Positions 1-8,336 are shown, counted from the first letter of the stretch. The stretch: DNA of 64,000 bases from an uncultured Erythrobacter sp. (GCF_947492365.1 NZ_CANLMB010000001.1:1850874-1914873), one strand, 5' to 3'. Notes: generated by a model not told the origin, from the letters alone. Numbers and translations are program-made.

Positions 1-507
1 CTCACCATCCAGCTCCTTGTTGAGCAGTTTGCCCGCGCCGCTATCGAAGTTCTCGCCGAAGCTGGGGACCGAAAGGCTGCCAACCACTTCTGCTCCGAAG
101 CGCGGGGCTGAGGCGGTGGCGAATTCCAGAACGCCTTGCCCGCCGCGTCCGCCCGGTGAGGTGGCGAGCAGCAGCATCTTCTTGCCCTGCCAAACTTCGC
201 GCCCGACGCGGCTGCACCAGTCGAACAGGTTCTTGAACGCGGCGGAGTAGGCGCCGTTATGCTCGCAAAAGGAGACAATCAGTGCGTCCGCTGCGCCGAT
301 CTTTGCAAGGAAATCGTGGGCTTGCTTCGGGATGCCGTCCGCAACCTCACGGTCGTGGCGGTAGAGCGGCATTTCATAATCGTGGATGTCGAGCATCTCG
401 ACCTCGGCTTCGCCCACGATACCGGTCGCAAGGCTGGCGGCATATTCGGCCAGCTGGCTGTTGATCGAGACGGAGGAATTGCTGGCGGCAAAAGCAAGGA
501 TACGCAT
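1..507 (-). CDS. NADPH-dependent FMN reductase family protein, C-terminus cut by window edge
   Basis: The gene starts at ATG 507 and reads off the left edge without a stop, so only the first 169 residues are present. The N-terminus MRILAFAASNSSVSINSQLA is the phosphate-binding start of flavodoxin-like FMN reductases. The region around residues 78-85 (SFCEHNGAYSAAFKNLFDW) matches the family block that usually reads PEYNGS-[IP]-alone-K[ND]-x-[IL]-DW. The segment ATSPGGRGG near residue 118 is the second family motif. Members reduce FMN or quinone-like acceptors with NAD(P)H in the cytoplasm. The physiological substrate cannot be told from the sequence. It lies 12 bases downstream of the J-domain gene on the same strand, so co-transcription is likely. 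Confidence 0.85.
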   Translation of the reverse strand, partial: MRILAFAASNSSVSINSQLAEYAASLATGIVGEAEVEMLDIHDYEMPLYRHDREVADGIPKQAHDFLAKIGAADALIVSFCEHNGAYSAAFKNLFDWCSRVGREVWQGKKMLLLATSPGGRGGQGVLEFATASAPRFGAEVVGSLSVPSFGENFDSGAGKLLNKELDGE

Positions 508-519
508 GGATTCTCCTGA

Positions 520-1053
520 TTATCCCTTCCACTCGCGCCGCTCTTCGGCGGTGCGCAGGACGTCATAGGCGACTTGCAGTTTCTGGAATTCGAGCGCGGC
601 GTCTTCATCGCCGGGTTTGACGTCGGGATGGACCTCTTTGGCTTTCACCCGGTACGCTTTCTTGACCGCAGCGAAGTCCGCGTCCGCCTCCAGCTCGAGC
701 AGCTCCAGCGCGCGCATCTCATCGGCGCTGCGCGATCCGTCGCCTGATCCCATCCAGCCATAATGCGAGGCCTCGGCATAGCCTTCGCTTTCCTGCCGCT
801 CGGCCTTGGCGCGTTCGGCCTTTTGCTCTTTGTCGAGCCCTTCGAAATAGTCCCAGCCCTTGTTGTATTCAGCCGCGTGGGCCTGACAGAAATACCAGCG
901 GTCGGGACTGTTGGGGGATTTGGGCGCAGGGCACAGGCCCGCTTCGCCGCAGCCATGGCGGTCGCATTCGCGCTGGGCCACAGTCTCGCGCGAAGAATCG
1001 TAAGATCGCCAGCGCGGAAATCCCCAATCGTTGGAGCGGCGCGCTTTAGGCAC
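520..1053 (-). CDS. J-domain protein with N-terminal Cys-rich region
   Basis: A protein of 177 residues with a J domain at the C-terminus instead of the usual N-terminus. Residues about 115-175 read ALELLELEADADFAAVKKAY, then the HPD signature in KEVHPDVKPG, then a helix ending in LQVAYDVLRTAEER. The HPD tripeptide is what stimulates the ATPase of DnaK. The N-terminal half carries Cys and His residues (CDRHGCGEAGLCPAP, WYFCQAHAAEYN) that could bind a metal. This is inference, but the architecture recurs in alphaproteobacterial J proteins. No G/F-rich or DnaJ zinc-finger repeats are present, so it is a specialised co-chaperone and not DnaJ itself. It lies just upstream of the FMN reductase gene. 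Confidence 0.85.
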   Translation of the reverse strand: MPKARRSNDWGFPRWRSYDSSRETVAQRECDRHGCGEAGLCPAPKSPNSPDRWYFCQAHAAEYNKGWDYFEGLDKEQKAERAKAERQESEGYAEASHYGWMGSGDGSRSADEMRALELLELEADADFAAVKKAYRVKAKEVHPDVKPGDEDAALEFQKLQVAYDVLRTAEERREWKG

Positions 1054-1210
1054 AGGATTTCATGTCGTTCATCGGAAAGGTCACGCGGTCAGTCTAGGCC
1101 TGCTGGAGATACATTGGAAGGCGTGCAAACCAGTTTCGATCTGAAATGTTGCATTGCAATAGATTGTTCATATCTAACGCCTAGCAGCATTTGCGAAACA
1201 AGGGACAGCC

Positions 1211-1366
1211 ATGAGCCAGCAATTGACCATCTCCAGCCTGTTTTCAGCCTTCGCGCTGGTGACGCTGGTGCTGTTCGCACGCGCTGGCGATATGGCGGGC
1301 CATGTTGCGATCGGCGAACAATCCGCGATCGTGATGGTCGAGGCTTCGGCCGAGGTCGAACGCTAA
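1211..1366 (+). CDS. Small hypothetical membrane or exported protein, 51 residues
   Basis: ATG 1211 to TAA 1366 encodes a 51-residue peptide that begins MSQQLTISSLFSAFALVTLV and has a single hydrophobic stretch (residues about 8-24), followed by a short acidic tail ending EASAEVER. It sits alone between two minus-strand genes, with an AGGGACAGCC sequence before the start as a weak ribosome binding site. The one-helix topology fits a small inner-membrane protein or a signal peptide with a short mature part. I do not recognise a family. Support for coding is the sensible topology, the start context and the absence of any competing gene. Conservation in relatives would decide. Confidence 0.55.
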   Translation: MSQQLTISSLFSAFALVTLVLFARAGDMAGHVAIGEQSAIVMVEASAEVER

Positions 1367-1421
1367 GCTGGCCCCGCGCCCGCTCCTACCAAGGAAGCGA
1401 ACGCGGAAACCCGGGCTCAAA

Positions 1422-1949
1422 TCAATTGATGATGATGCTCGCGGCGCGGCGGTTCTGCGCCCATGCGGCTGCGCTGGAGGCAAGCGCGACGGGGCGCTCC
1501 TTACCATAGCTCACCGTGCGGATGCGGTCGGGCGAAACGCCGAGGCTGACGAGATAGTTCTTCGCCGAATTCGCGCGCCGCTCACCCAAGGCAAGGTTGT
1601 ATTCGCGCGTGCCGCGTTCGTCGCAATGCCCTTCGATGGTGAAGGTCAGCTGCGGGAAGCGCGCAAAATACTGCGCCTGCGCCTGAAGCGCGGCGGCATC
1701 CGATGAATCGATGTTGAAGCGGTCAGTGTCGAAATAGATCACGCTGGAGCCGCCAACCGCCTGCTCGAAATGCTGCTGCGATCCGACTGACGGGCCAGAC
1801 GGCGTTGCCGTGGTGGGCGTTGGCGTAGGCGTTGCATTGGTCTGCTGCACCGGCGGCAGCTCTTCGGGAGCCTTCTTGGAACAAGCGCCAAGCGCCAGAG
1901 CCGAGGTCATCAGCACAATGGTTGCTGTCTTGGAAACAGAGATCGTCAT
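1422..1949 (-). CDS. pal: Peptidoglycan-associated lipoprotein Pal
   Basis: A 175-residue outer-membrane lipoprotein that anchors the Tol-Pal complex to peptidoglycan. The signal peptide ends in the lipobox LGAC (Cys about residue 23). A Pro/Thr-rich linker follows, with repeated PTPT-type residues. The OmpA-like domain covers about residues 60-175 with YFDTDRFNIDSSDAAALQAQ, the diaminopimelate-binding EGHCDERGTREYNLALGERR segment and the closing RTVSYGKERP. Size and order match Pal. It is the last gene of the tol operon, 57 bases after tolB. No cpoB/ybgF gene follows, which differs from the enterobacterial arrangement. Confidence 0.96.
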   Translation of the reverse strand: MTISVSKTATIVLMTSALALGACSKKAPEELPPVQQTNATPTPTPTTATPSGPSVGSQQHFEQAVGGSSVIYFDTDRFNIDSSDAAALQAQAQYFARFPQLTFTIEGHCDERGTREYNLALGERRANSAKNYLVSLGVSPDRIRTVSYGKERPVALASSAAAWAQNRRAASIIIN

Positions 1950-2006
1950 GGTTTTACTCTCCGTATTGAGCGCGGCATTCTAGCCGCAGCTTAGGGAACA
2001 ATTCAA

Positions 2007-3422
2007 TCAGGGGCGAATTGGCCCCCATGCAGGGTCCGACGCATCAACCGGCGTCGGCAGTCTTCTTTCATTGCGGCCGGTCAGATCGACCTGCCAAAGC
2101 GAGGAACGGCCAGCATCGCGCGTGGTGCGAAAGAACTGGATAATCCTCCCATTGGGTGCCCATGTCGGGGCCTCATCCTGCCATCCGCTTGTCAGCACGC
2201 GAAGGTTACGCCCTGCCGGCGTCATGACGGCAACATTAAAGTCACCGGCTATGCGCGTAAAGGCGATCTGGTCACCGCGCGGGCTCCATTCGGGCGTGGC
2301 GCAGCGCCCACCAAAGAAGGTGATGCGGCGCTGGTTCGATCCGTCAGCATCCATCACATAGCATTGCTGCGTGCCCGAACGGTCGCTTTCAAACACGATT
2401 TGGCGGCCATCGGGCGAGTAAGACCCGCCAATGTCGATCCCCGGTGTGTCGGTCAGTCGCACGCTCTGCCCGCCGCTCACCGGCACGCGGTAGATATCGG
2501 TGTTGCCCGCCACCGCCATCGAATAGAGGATATGGCGGCCATCGGGCGACCAGCGCGGCGCGAGGGTCGGGTTGGAGTTCTGCGTCACCAAGGTCTGCCG
2601 TCCGCTGCCAATGTCATAGACATAGATGCGCGGGTTCCCGTCGACATAGGACAGGTAGAGGATCTTCGAATAATCGGGCGAGTAACGCGGGGTGAGCGCG
2701 GTTGCGCTGCCCAAAGTCAGGAAGCGGTGGTTCGCGCCGTCGCTGTCCATCACCGCAAGCCGCTTCACGCGGTTATCCTTGGGGCCGGTTTCAGCGATAT
2801 AGGCTATGCGGCTGTCAAAGAACGGGTCTTCGCCGGTCAGTCGCGCATAGATGAGGTCGGAGCACTTATGCGCCGCGCGCCGCCAGTCTGCCGGGCGCAC
2901 AACCCAGCCTTCGCGGATCAGCTCGTCGCGAAGGACAACGTCGTAGAGATAGCAGCCGACCACAAGCCGGTCGTCACCCTGCGCGCGGACATAGCCGTGC
3001 ACCAGCATCTCTGCCCCGCGCCCTCCCCAGCTGCTCCATGCAGGATCGGTGATTTGGGGGAAGCTCGGTGAAGGGAGCGCGTCGGGACCGGTCGGCTTGA
3101 ACAATCCGTTATTGCGCAGGTTCCCAGTGATAACCCGCGCGATCTCGCGGCCCAAAGCCGCCGTGCCATCGGCATTGGCCGGGGTCGAGCGGTCGCGGTC
3201 TGTCGCAAAGGCGGGGATCGCGATGCCTAGGTCTTCCCAGTCGCTTTCATCGGTGGTCGATCCGGTCAGGCCGCCTGCGTCCTCGTCAGAAGAAGCCTCC
3301 TGTTCGAACGCGGTTTCGACCTCGCCGCCATCACCCAAGGGCTCTCCCAGATCGGTCGTTTGCGCAGCTAGAGGGGCGGCAAACAGCAGCGCCAGCGCGC
3401 CAAGGCTCAAATTCAGTCTCAT
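2007..3422 (-). CDS. tolB: Tol-Pal system periplasmic protein TolB
   Basis: Periplasmic beta-propeller of the Tol-Pal envelope system. ATG 3422 gives the signal peptide MRLNLSLGALALLFAAPLAAQ and a protein of 471 residues. A GTG at 3428 is possible and would overlap the tolA stop as GTGA. The N-terminal TolB domain (FATDRDRSTPANADGTAALG) is followed by WD40-like TolB repeats such as SPDYSKILYLSYVDGNPRIY, WSPDGRHILYSMAVAGNTDI and YSPDGRQIVFESDRSGTQQC. An acidic insert of about 40 residues follows the signal peptide. It interacts with Pal and TolA during outer-membrane constriction at division. Confidence 0.95.
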   Translation of the reverse strand: MRLNLSLGALALLFAAPLAAQTTDLGEPLGDGGEVETAFEQEASSDEDAGGLTGSTTDESDWEDLGIAIPAFATDRDRSTPANADGTAALGREIARVITGNLRNNGLFKPTGPDALPSPSFPQITDPAWSSWGGRGAEMLVHGYVRAQGDDRLVVGCYLYDVVLRDELIREGWVVRPADWRRAAHKCSDLIYARLTGEDPFFDSRIAYIAETGPKDNRVKRLAVMDSDGANHRFLTLGSATALTPRYSPDYSKILYLSYVDGNPRIYVYDIGSGRQTLVTQNSNPTLAPRWSPDGRHILYSMAVAGNTDIYRVPVSGGQSVRLTDTPGIDIGGSYSPDGRQIVFESDRSGTQQCYVMDADGSNQRRITFFGGRCATPEWSPRGDQIAFTRIAGDFNVAVMTPAGRNLRVLTSGWQDEAPTWAPNGRIIQFFRTTRDAGRSSLWQVDLTGRNERRLPTPVDASDPAWGPIRP

Positions 3423-3424
3423 GC

Positions 3425-4225
3425 TCACAATCTTCTATCGAACCTCCATTGGGAGATGTTCTTCCAGGCTTCGTAATACTCGTCGGGCAAATCGAAAGGT
3501 GCTGCCCGTTGAACCGCCCGAATTGCACGTTCGGCGTGGAGCGGAGCCTGCGGACGGTTGCTATCGGTGATCCCGCTCTGACTAACAACCCGCGGGCGCC
3601 CCGCCAATGATCCGTCTTCATTGAGACGGAAGGCGAGCACAGTAACCAGCTGCTCTGAATCGAGGCCCGAAGGCGCATCCCAATAGGGGCGTATCTGGCG
3701 GTTGATCGCCTGTTGCAGCGATGCGCGCGCGCTCCGCCCGATTTGCGAGGCGGGGACGCGGGTTTCGTCGGTGTTGGTCGCCTCGCCCTGCCCGGCAAGG
3801 AAATTGTCACCAATCCTGCTGCCTCCGGCGCGTTCTGCCGTGCGCGGTGCCGAGCGCGAATCTTCGGGACGGCGGCGGTCGCGTGTGTCGGGCGGCGATT
3901 GGGTGCGCGGTTCGCTGCGAGCGGCAGGGCGCGGCGGAGTGGGCGCGGCGGCCTCGGCAGGCTGAGCAGCCCCCGGTTCGGGCGGAGGCGCGGGTTCATC
4001 CGAGAGCGTCGGCGCAATCGCAGCGCGGCTTTCGTCCACCGGATCGGGCGCAGTGCTTTCAAGGCTGACCTCGGTGGCGAGGCTGACTGTGACGCGATCA
4101 GGCGGCATGGTTGGCGCAGGCGCAAACATCATCTGCATCGCCAGCGCGACCACGATCAGCACATGCAGCACAATCGCGGCCACAAGGCCGATCCTGTCTT
4201 CGCTGCGGAATGCTGTCGCTGCCAT
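3425..4225 (-). CDS. tolA: TolA-like cell envelope protein
   Basis: A 266-residue protein occupying the tolA position between tolR and tolB. It has a single N-terminal membrane anchor (residues about 11-32, LVAAIVLHVLIVVALAMQMM). A long Pro/Ala/Glu/Arg-rich periplasmic segment (about 45-150) follows, then a TolA/TonB-like C-terminal domain from about residue 165 (SLQQAINRQIRPYWDAPSGL, VTVLAFRLNEDGSLAGRPRV, AERAIRAVQRAAPFDLPDEY). It links the TolQR motor to TolB-Pal in the outer membrane. Sequence conservation in this family is low, so the name rests on topology, the C-terminal domain and synteny. The stop overlaps the tolB start region, so translation is probably coupled. Confidence 0.9.
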   Translation of the reverse strand: MAATAFRSEDRIGLVAAIVLHVLIVVALAMQMMFAPAPTMPPDRVTVSLATEVSLESTAPDPVDESRAAIAPTLSDEPAPPPEPGAAQPAEAAAPTPPRPAARSEPRTQSPPDTRDRRRPEDSRSAPRTAERAGGSRIGDNFLAGQGEATNTDETRVPASQIGRSARASLQQAINRQIRPYWDAPSGLDSEQLVTVLAFRLNEDGSLAGRPRVVSQSGITDSNRPQAPLHAERAIRAVQRAAPFDLPDEYYEAWKNISQWRFDRRL

Positions 4226-4237
4226 TAGGGTCTATCG

Positions 4238-4687
4238 CTATGGCGCTGAATCTGAACTGTCGGTGACTTGGGTGATCGAGGTGAAGCCCGCACGGCTCAA
4301 CTCGCCCATAACGGCCATCACCCTGCCGTAATTGATGCTCCGGTCGCCGCGCAGCACGATTGTCGGCAATTCGCCATCAGCATTGCGGTCAATCGCGGCG
4401 AGTGCGTCGGGGAAAGCGCCGTTCGGCACCGCCTCGTTCTCGACGAAAATCCGCCCATCGCGGCCAATCGAGATATTCACCTGAGTGGGCGTTTCCTCGA
4501 CCGCATTGGCGCGGCTTTCGGGCAGTTCAATCGGTACGCCCACGGCAGGCAAAGTCACTGTCACCATGAAGATGATGAGCAGCACCAGCATCACATCGAC
4601 CAGCGGAGTGACGTTGATCTCCGCCATCGCCGCCCGGCGGGTGCGCCGCCCGCGCCTGCGTCCGGAAGAAGCGACACCCATCCCCAT
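4238..4687 (-). CDS. tolR: Biopolymer transporter TolR (ExbD family)
   Basis: A 149-residue inner-membrane protein of the TolQR proton-driven motor. The start at ATG 4687 overlaps the tolQ stop as ATGA, so an upstream start in the same frame is rejected. The transmembrane helix (about residues 28-48, PLVDVMLVLLIIFMVTVTLP) contains the conserved Asp that carries protons in ExbD/TolR, in the motif INVTPLVDVMLVLL. A periplasmic domain of about 100 residues follows with LRGDRSINYGRVMAVMGELS. The short basic run GRRRGRRTRR before the helix fits the cytoplasmic side. Confidence 0.95.
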   Translation of the reverse strand: MGMGVASSGRRRGRRTRRAAMAEINVTPLVDVMLVLLIIFMVTVTLPAVGVPIELPESRANAVEETPTQVNISIGRDGRIFVENEAVPNGAFPDALAAIDRNADGELPTIVLRGDRSINYGRVMAVMGELSRAGFTSITQVTDSSDSAP

Positions 4688-5409
4688 CAGATACGGTCCA
4701 GCTCGCGGCTCAACCCCGCGTGAACCTTGTCTGCAAAGCGCTGAAGGCGCGCTTCGTACTGGTTCACCGAATTGCTGAAGCGGTTGTAGGCAATCACGGC
4801 AGGGATCGCGGCGAACAGACCGATTGCGGTAGCGAACAGAGCCTCTGCAATGCCGGGGGCGACCACGGCGAGCGAGGCGCTTTGCTGCGCGCCGATCTGG
4901 AAGAAGCTGTTCATGATTCCCCAAACCGTGCCGAACAGGCCCACAAACGGCGCGACCGATCCGGTGGTGGCGAGGAAGTTGAGCTTGCCCGCAAGCTCGT
5001 CCGCCTCATGCGCGACCTGGCTCTCCATTGCTGCGCCGATCCGCTGGCGGGTGGCGTCGCGGTCAACCGGCGTTGCCTTGGTCGATTTGCGCCATTCGTC
5101 GAGGCCCGCTGCTGCAACCCGCGCCGAGGGAACTTCACCGCGATGCTTCTTGCTCAGCACAGCCTCGCGGTCCTTGGTGGTCCAGAAAGTGTCCTCGTAA
5201 TCGCGCGATTTGGTGTTCAGCCCGCCAATCCGCAGGCTGAAGGCAACGATGATCGCCCAGGTCCAGATACTGGCGAGGATCAGCCCGAGCATCACCGCTT
5301 GCACGACAATATCGGCCTGCAGGAACAGTTCGAGCGGGTCGAGCCGTGTGGCTCCCAAATCGGTTGCAGCGGCTTCGGCAGCAACGGCGCTCAGCAGGTC
5401 TAACGACAC
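4687..5409 (-). CDS. tolQ: Tol-Pal motor protein TolQ (ExbB/MotA family)
   Basis: Three-helix inner-membrane channel of the Tol motor. I place the start at GTG 5409, two bases after the ybgC stop, giving 240 residues that begin VSLDLLSAVAAEAA. The alternative ATG 5457 would overlap ybgC by 46 bases. Helix 1 is at DIVVQAVMLGLILASIWTWA. The two later helices carry the family signature GSVAPFVGLFGTVWGIMNSF and ALFATAIGLFAAIPAVIAYN. The C-terminal segment ends LHAGLSRELDRI-like residues. Partner of TolR, encoded immediately downstream with overlapping stop and start. Confidence 0.95.
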   Translation of the reverse strand: MSLDLLSAVAAEAAATDLGATRLDPLELFLQADIVVQAVMLGLILASIWTWAIIVAFSLRIGGLNTKSRDYEDTFWTTKDREAVLSKKHRGEVPSARVAAAGLDEWRKSTKATPVDRDATRQRIGAAMESQVAHEADELAGKLNFLATTGSVAPFVGLFGTVWGIMNSFFQIGAQQSASLAVVAPGIAEALFATAIGLFAAIPAVIAYNRFSNSVNQYEARLQRFADKVHAGLSRELDRI

Positions 5410-5411
5410 TC

Positions 5412-5885
5412 TCAGACTTCCTCTCTGGTCATAAATTCGTGAAACGCCGCGCGCCATTCGGGCGGCTGGCGGCGCGGACGCCCTTCAAGAGTGATAAAGC
5501 CGACGCGCAGGCTGGCTTCGCACAGCTTCTCATCACCCCGCCGCGCAATTTGATGCATCCGGCAACTTGCCGCGCCCAGTTCGGTGCAAGTGGTCTCTAT
5601 AACCACATCATCGTCGAGCTTTGCCGGGCGCAGATACTTTATGTTGATCTCGGAGACTGCATAGGCGCCGCTGTCGCTCTCGCTCTCAATCGCCGCGCGC
5701 TGGTCAATATTGAGCATCCGGAGCAAGTCAGAACGCGCGCGCTCGAACCAGCGCAGATAATTGGCGTGATAGGTGATGCCCGACAGATCGGTATCCTCGT
5801 AATAGACGCGCACGGCGTAGAAATGCCGCGATCCGTCGAATACGCCTCCTGGTGGATTTGGGGCGGGAGATGTCGGTTTAACCAT
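5412..5885 (-). CDS. ybgC: Acyl-CoA thioesterase YbgC (hot-dog fold)
   Basis: First gene of the tol operon, as in most proteobacteria. The core reads FYAVRVYYEDTDLSGITYHANYLRWFERARSD, split here for reading. The YEDTDLSGITYHANYLRWFE region is the 4-hydroxybenzoyl-CoA thioesterase motif with the catalytic Asp. The family length is about 130-150 residues, so I chose ATG 5885 (157 residues). Starts at 5918 or 6038 are open but would add a tail unrelated to the family, and none has a strong ribosome binding site. The enzyme hydrolyses short or medium acyl-CoA and is linked to phospholipid metabolism at the inner membrane. It is not part of the Tol machine itself. Confidence 0.9.
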   Translation of the reverse strand: MVKPTSPAPNPPGGVFDGSRHFYAVRVYYEDTDLSGITYHANYLRWFERARSDLLRMLNIDQRAAIESESDSGAYAVSEINIKYLRPAKLDDDVVIETTCTELGAASCRMHQIARRGDEKLCEASLRVGFITLEGRPRRQPPEWRAAFHEFMTREEV

Positions 5886-6154
5886 CAAAGGAGCGATTAG
5901 CGCAGCGGAATCCACCATGCCAGCCGGATTTGCCGAAATTGTCTGAACCGGGGCAGAATGAGTCCAGTTTGCGGTGGGTTGAGAGGCCAGACGCTGCGAG
6001 CGTATCCCCGCGATGCTCATGCGAGAGCCGAACCGCAATCCTCTTTTCCAACGCGTGCGCTAACTACCTAATAACTCGATATTGATCGTTGACAACTGAT
6101 TCAACAATTGCAGGATTTACCAGCAATCCTGGAACAAGCATGTGGGAGAACGGT

Positions 6155-6571
6155 ATGTTATGGTTTGTAGTGATTTTTCTGGTTCTTGTATCGGTTCCGG
6201 CCATTTTCATTTCGCAGAACAATCGCGACGCCTTGATGGATGCGATGGCCATGCACGAAAGGTTACAGCGCACTGCACCCGAAGATCCCCTGGCACAGCT
6301 TGGTCCGACCGAGTTCCAGCGGGCCTATGAGAGGGCTCAGAAAAGCCGGAGCAAGCCAATCATGGTTGGAATGGGGCTCGGGCTTCTTGGAGGGTTCTTT
6401 GTCGGATTTATTGGCGCCTTCGTGATTGCCTATATGCTCGATGATCCAGATATGTTTGGTGGACTGTTCACGCTGATCTTTCTCGGCTCAGTGCTGTTCG
6501 GCGTGTGGCGTGGATTTTCCAAACGGACAAACGTGTTTGAGGAAATGCGCAAAAACCTACAACTGCACTGA
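6155..6571 (+). CDS. Hypothetical protein with N-terminal and central membrane segments
   Basis: ATG 6155 has a good ribosome binding site (GGGAGAA seven to eight bases before it) and gives 138 residues starting MLWFVVIFLVLVSVPAIFIS. ATG 6140 and a TTG at 6089 are open in frame but less well placed. Hydrophobic segments lie at about residues 1-19, 69-95 (MGLGLLGGFFVGFIGAFVIA) and 104-120 (TLIFLGSVLFGVWRGF). Between the first two is a charged, probably cytoplasmic stretch with helical character (RDALMDAMAMHERLQRT). I recognise no family. It is transcribed away from ybgC and converges on the HIT gene. Confidence 0.7.
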   Translation: MLWFVVIFLVLVSVPAIFISQNNRDALMDAMAMHERLQRTAPEDPLAQLGPTEFQRAYERAQKSRSKPIMVGMGLGLLGGFFVGFIGAFVIAYMLDDPDMFGGLFTLIFLGSVLFGVWRGFSKRTNVFEEMRKNLQLH

Positions 6572-6605
6572 TTCTGCGGCGAGATAGTGCTGCAGGCTTG
6601 CCTAT

Positions 6606-6986
6606 TTATCTCTTCCAGATCATCGGTCCCAATGGCTCTCCGCCGAAGATATGGACGTGGAGATGCGGGACTTCCTGCCCGCCATGCGCGCCGATATTGG
6701 CCATCATCCGGTAGCCCGGCTCGACCAACCCCTTCGCCCGCGCGACCTCGCCCACGGCGCGGACAAAGCCTGCGATCTCATCCGCAGACGCCTTGGCCGA
6801 GAAATCGTCCCAGCTGACATAGCGCCCCTTGGGGATCACCAGAGTGTGCACTTCGGCCTGCGGATTGATGTCCTCGAACGCGAAAGCCCAGTCGTCTTCA
6901 TAGACTTTGTGCGAAGGGATCTCCCCGCGCAGGATCTTGGCGAAGATGTTGTTGTCATCATAGGGAAGCGTCGGGTCGATCGGCAT
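6606..6986 (-). CDS. HIT family protein (HinT-like purine nucleotide hydrolase)
   Basis: A 126-residue histidine-triad protein. The catalytic His-x-His-x-His motif is HLHVHIFGGEPLG near the C-terminus. The N-terminal block NIFAKILRGEIPSHKVYEDD and the central FEDINPQAEVHTLVIPKGRY are standard for the HinT/PKCI branch, which hydrolyses adenosine phosphoramidates and aminoacyl-adenylates. Its ATG overlaps the hisE stop (ATGA), making it the last gene of the his operon. In many alphaproteobacteria a HIT gene follows hisE in the same way, so the position is conserved but does not prove a role in histidine synthesis. Confidence 0.93.
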   Translation of the reverse strand: MPIDPTLPYDDNNIFAKILRGEIPSHKVYEDDWAFAFEDINPQAEVHTLVIPKGRYVSWDDFSAKASADEIAGFVRAVGEVARAKGLVEPGYRMMANIGAHGGQEVPHLHVHIFGGEPLGPMIWKR

Positions 6987-7303
6987 CAGCCTTCCTTTCT
7001 GCTGGCTTTTTCGGCAATCCCGGACACGCCTTCACGGCGGTCGAGTTCTGCCAAAACCTGTTCGAGCGAAACGCCCTTGGCTTGCAGCAGGACGAGCAGG
7101 TGGAACAGCAGATCGGCGCTCTCGCCGACCAGTTCCTCATCGCTGCCGGTAAGCGCGGCGATCACCGTTTCGGTCGCCTCTTCGCCCAGCTTTTGCGCGA
7201 TTGTGCCCACCCCCTTGGCGTTGAGCCACGCGACGTAGCTTTCCTCAGCCGAGGCGCTGGCGCGGGCGGCGATTGTCTGTTCGAGGCGGTCTAGTGTGCT
7301 CAT
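6986..7303 (-). CDS. hisE: Phosphoribosyl-ATP diphosphatase HisE
   Basis: Second step of histidine biosynthesis: removes pyrophosphate from phosphoribosyl-ATP. ATG 7303 gives 105 residues, the normal length for a stand-alone HisE. A TTG at 7321 overlaps the hisF stop and is a less likely start. The MazG-like helices carry SYVAWLNAKGVGTIAQKLGE and the metal-binding EEATETVIAALTG, followed by ADLLFHLLVLLQAKGVSLEQ. The separate HisI (cyclohydrolase) is not in this window. Confidence 0.95.
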   Translation of the reverse strand: MSTLDRLEQTIAARASASAEESYVAWLNAKGVGTIAQKLGEEATETVIAALTGSDEELVGESADLLFHLLVLLQAKGVSLEQVLAELDRREGVSGIAEKASRKEG

Positions 7304-7317
7304 GCGAACCGTCTCGC

Positions 7318-8082
7318 TCAAACACCGCGCGCAGGCAAGCCCGCAGCCCTGAGCGCTTCGTGCGCTTCGGAAATCGAGTGGGTGCCGAAATGGAAGATCG
7401 AGGCGGCGAGGACGGCGCTGGCATGGCCTTCGCGCACCCCTTCGACGAGGTGTTCGAGATTGCCTACACCGCCGCTGGCGATCACCGGAATGCTCACCGC
7501 GTCCGCAATCGCGCGGGTGAGTTCGAGGTCATATCCGGCCTGCGTTCCATCGCCGTCCATGCTGGTGACGAGCAGTTCTCCCGCGCCGAGACCCGCGACC
7601 TTTTGCGCATATTCGAGCGCGTCGATGCCGGTGGCTTTGCGTCCGCCATGGGTGAAGATTTCCCACTTCGCGTCACCCACTTTGCGCGCGTCGACGCTGG
7701 CGACAACGCATTGGCTGCCGAATTGCGCGGCGATCTCTGCCACCAGTTCGGGCCGAGCGACCGCTGCGGAATTGATCGCGACCTTGTCCGCGCCTGCCAG
7801 CAAGAGCGCGCGCGCATCTTCGACGCTGCGCACCCCTCCCCCGACCGTGAGCGGCATGAAGCACACCTCCGCAGTGCGCCGGACGATATCGAGCAACGTC
7901 CCGCGCCCCTCATGGCTGGCGGAAATGTCAAGGAAGCACAGCTCGTCCGCTCCCGCCGCATCATAGGCCCGCGCCTGCTCCACCGGATCGCCCGCGTCTT
8001 TCAGGTCGACGAAGTTGACGCCCTTCACAACGCGCCCATCGGCGACGTCAAGGCAGGGGATGACGCGGATGCGGACGGTCAT
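7318..8082 (-). CDS. hisF: Imidazole glycerol phosphate synthase cyclase subunit HisF
   Basis: TIM-barrel cyclase that uses ammonia from HisH to make imidazole glycerol phosphate and AICAR. 254 residues. The catalytic Asp is in the N-terminal [20 protein letters not shown], and the second in [20 protein letters not shown]. Phosphate-binding ends include [20 protein letters not shown] and [18 protein letters not shown]. Its ATG overlaps the stop of the small membrane-protein gene upstream (ATGA), so the extra gene is inside the coupled translational unit. Confidence 0.97.
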   Translation of the reverse strand: MTVRIRVIPCLDVADGRVVKGVNFVDLKDAGDPVEQARAYDAAGADELCFLDISASHEGRGTLLDIVRRTAEVCFMPLTVGGGVRSVEDARALLLAGADKVAINSAAVARPELVAEIAAQFGSQCVVASVDARKVGDAKWEIFTHGGRKATGIDALEYAQKVAGLGAGELLVTSMDGDGTQAGYDLELTRAIADAVSIPVIASGGVGNLEHLVEGVREGHASAVLAASIFHFGTHSISEAHEALRAAGLPARGV

Positions 8083-8336
8083 TGCGACGCCTCCTCATGG
8101 AGAATGATCGTTTCCCCGTCGGTCATTATCGACATCGGCTCCTCAACCTGTCCGGACAACCAAAACATCGCGAACGCCATATTGAGATAAAGACACAGCG
8201 CAAACCAGAACCGTTCAGGTTGCTCCTCCTTGTCGAGATAGAATTTCCCGAGCCCCGTGCGTCCACGACGCCAGTCTATCGCAACAATGACTATTATTGC
8301 AGCTGTCGCCAGTAACGCGACGTTTGAAAGGTTCAT
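8079..8336 (-). CDS. Small membrane protein inserted between hisA and hisF
   Basis: An 85-residue protein with two predicted membrane segments: residues about 4-22 ([19 protein letters not shown]) and about 46-62 ([17 protein letters not shown]). A short charged loop with [20 protein letters not shown] lies between them. The ATG at 8336 overlaps the hisA stop and its stop overlaps the hisF start, both as ATGA. It is therefore translated in the his operon with coupling on both sides. I know no enzyme of the pathway with this form. It may be a lineage-specific passenger gene. Confidence 0.8.
   Translation of the reverse strand: MNLSNVALLATAAIIVIVAIDWRRGRTGLGKFYLDKEEQPERFWFALCLYLNMAFAMFWLSGQVEEPMSIMTDGETIILHEEASQ

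Noticed and set aside
7273-8190. Open frame of about 305 codons on the plus strand across hisE and hisF
   Set aside because: It is antisense to two clear his genes. High GC keeps opposite frames open. The translation has no recognisable fold and is rich in Arg and His.
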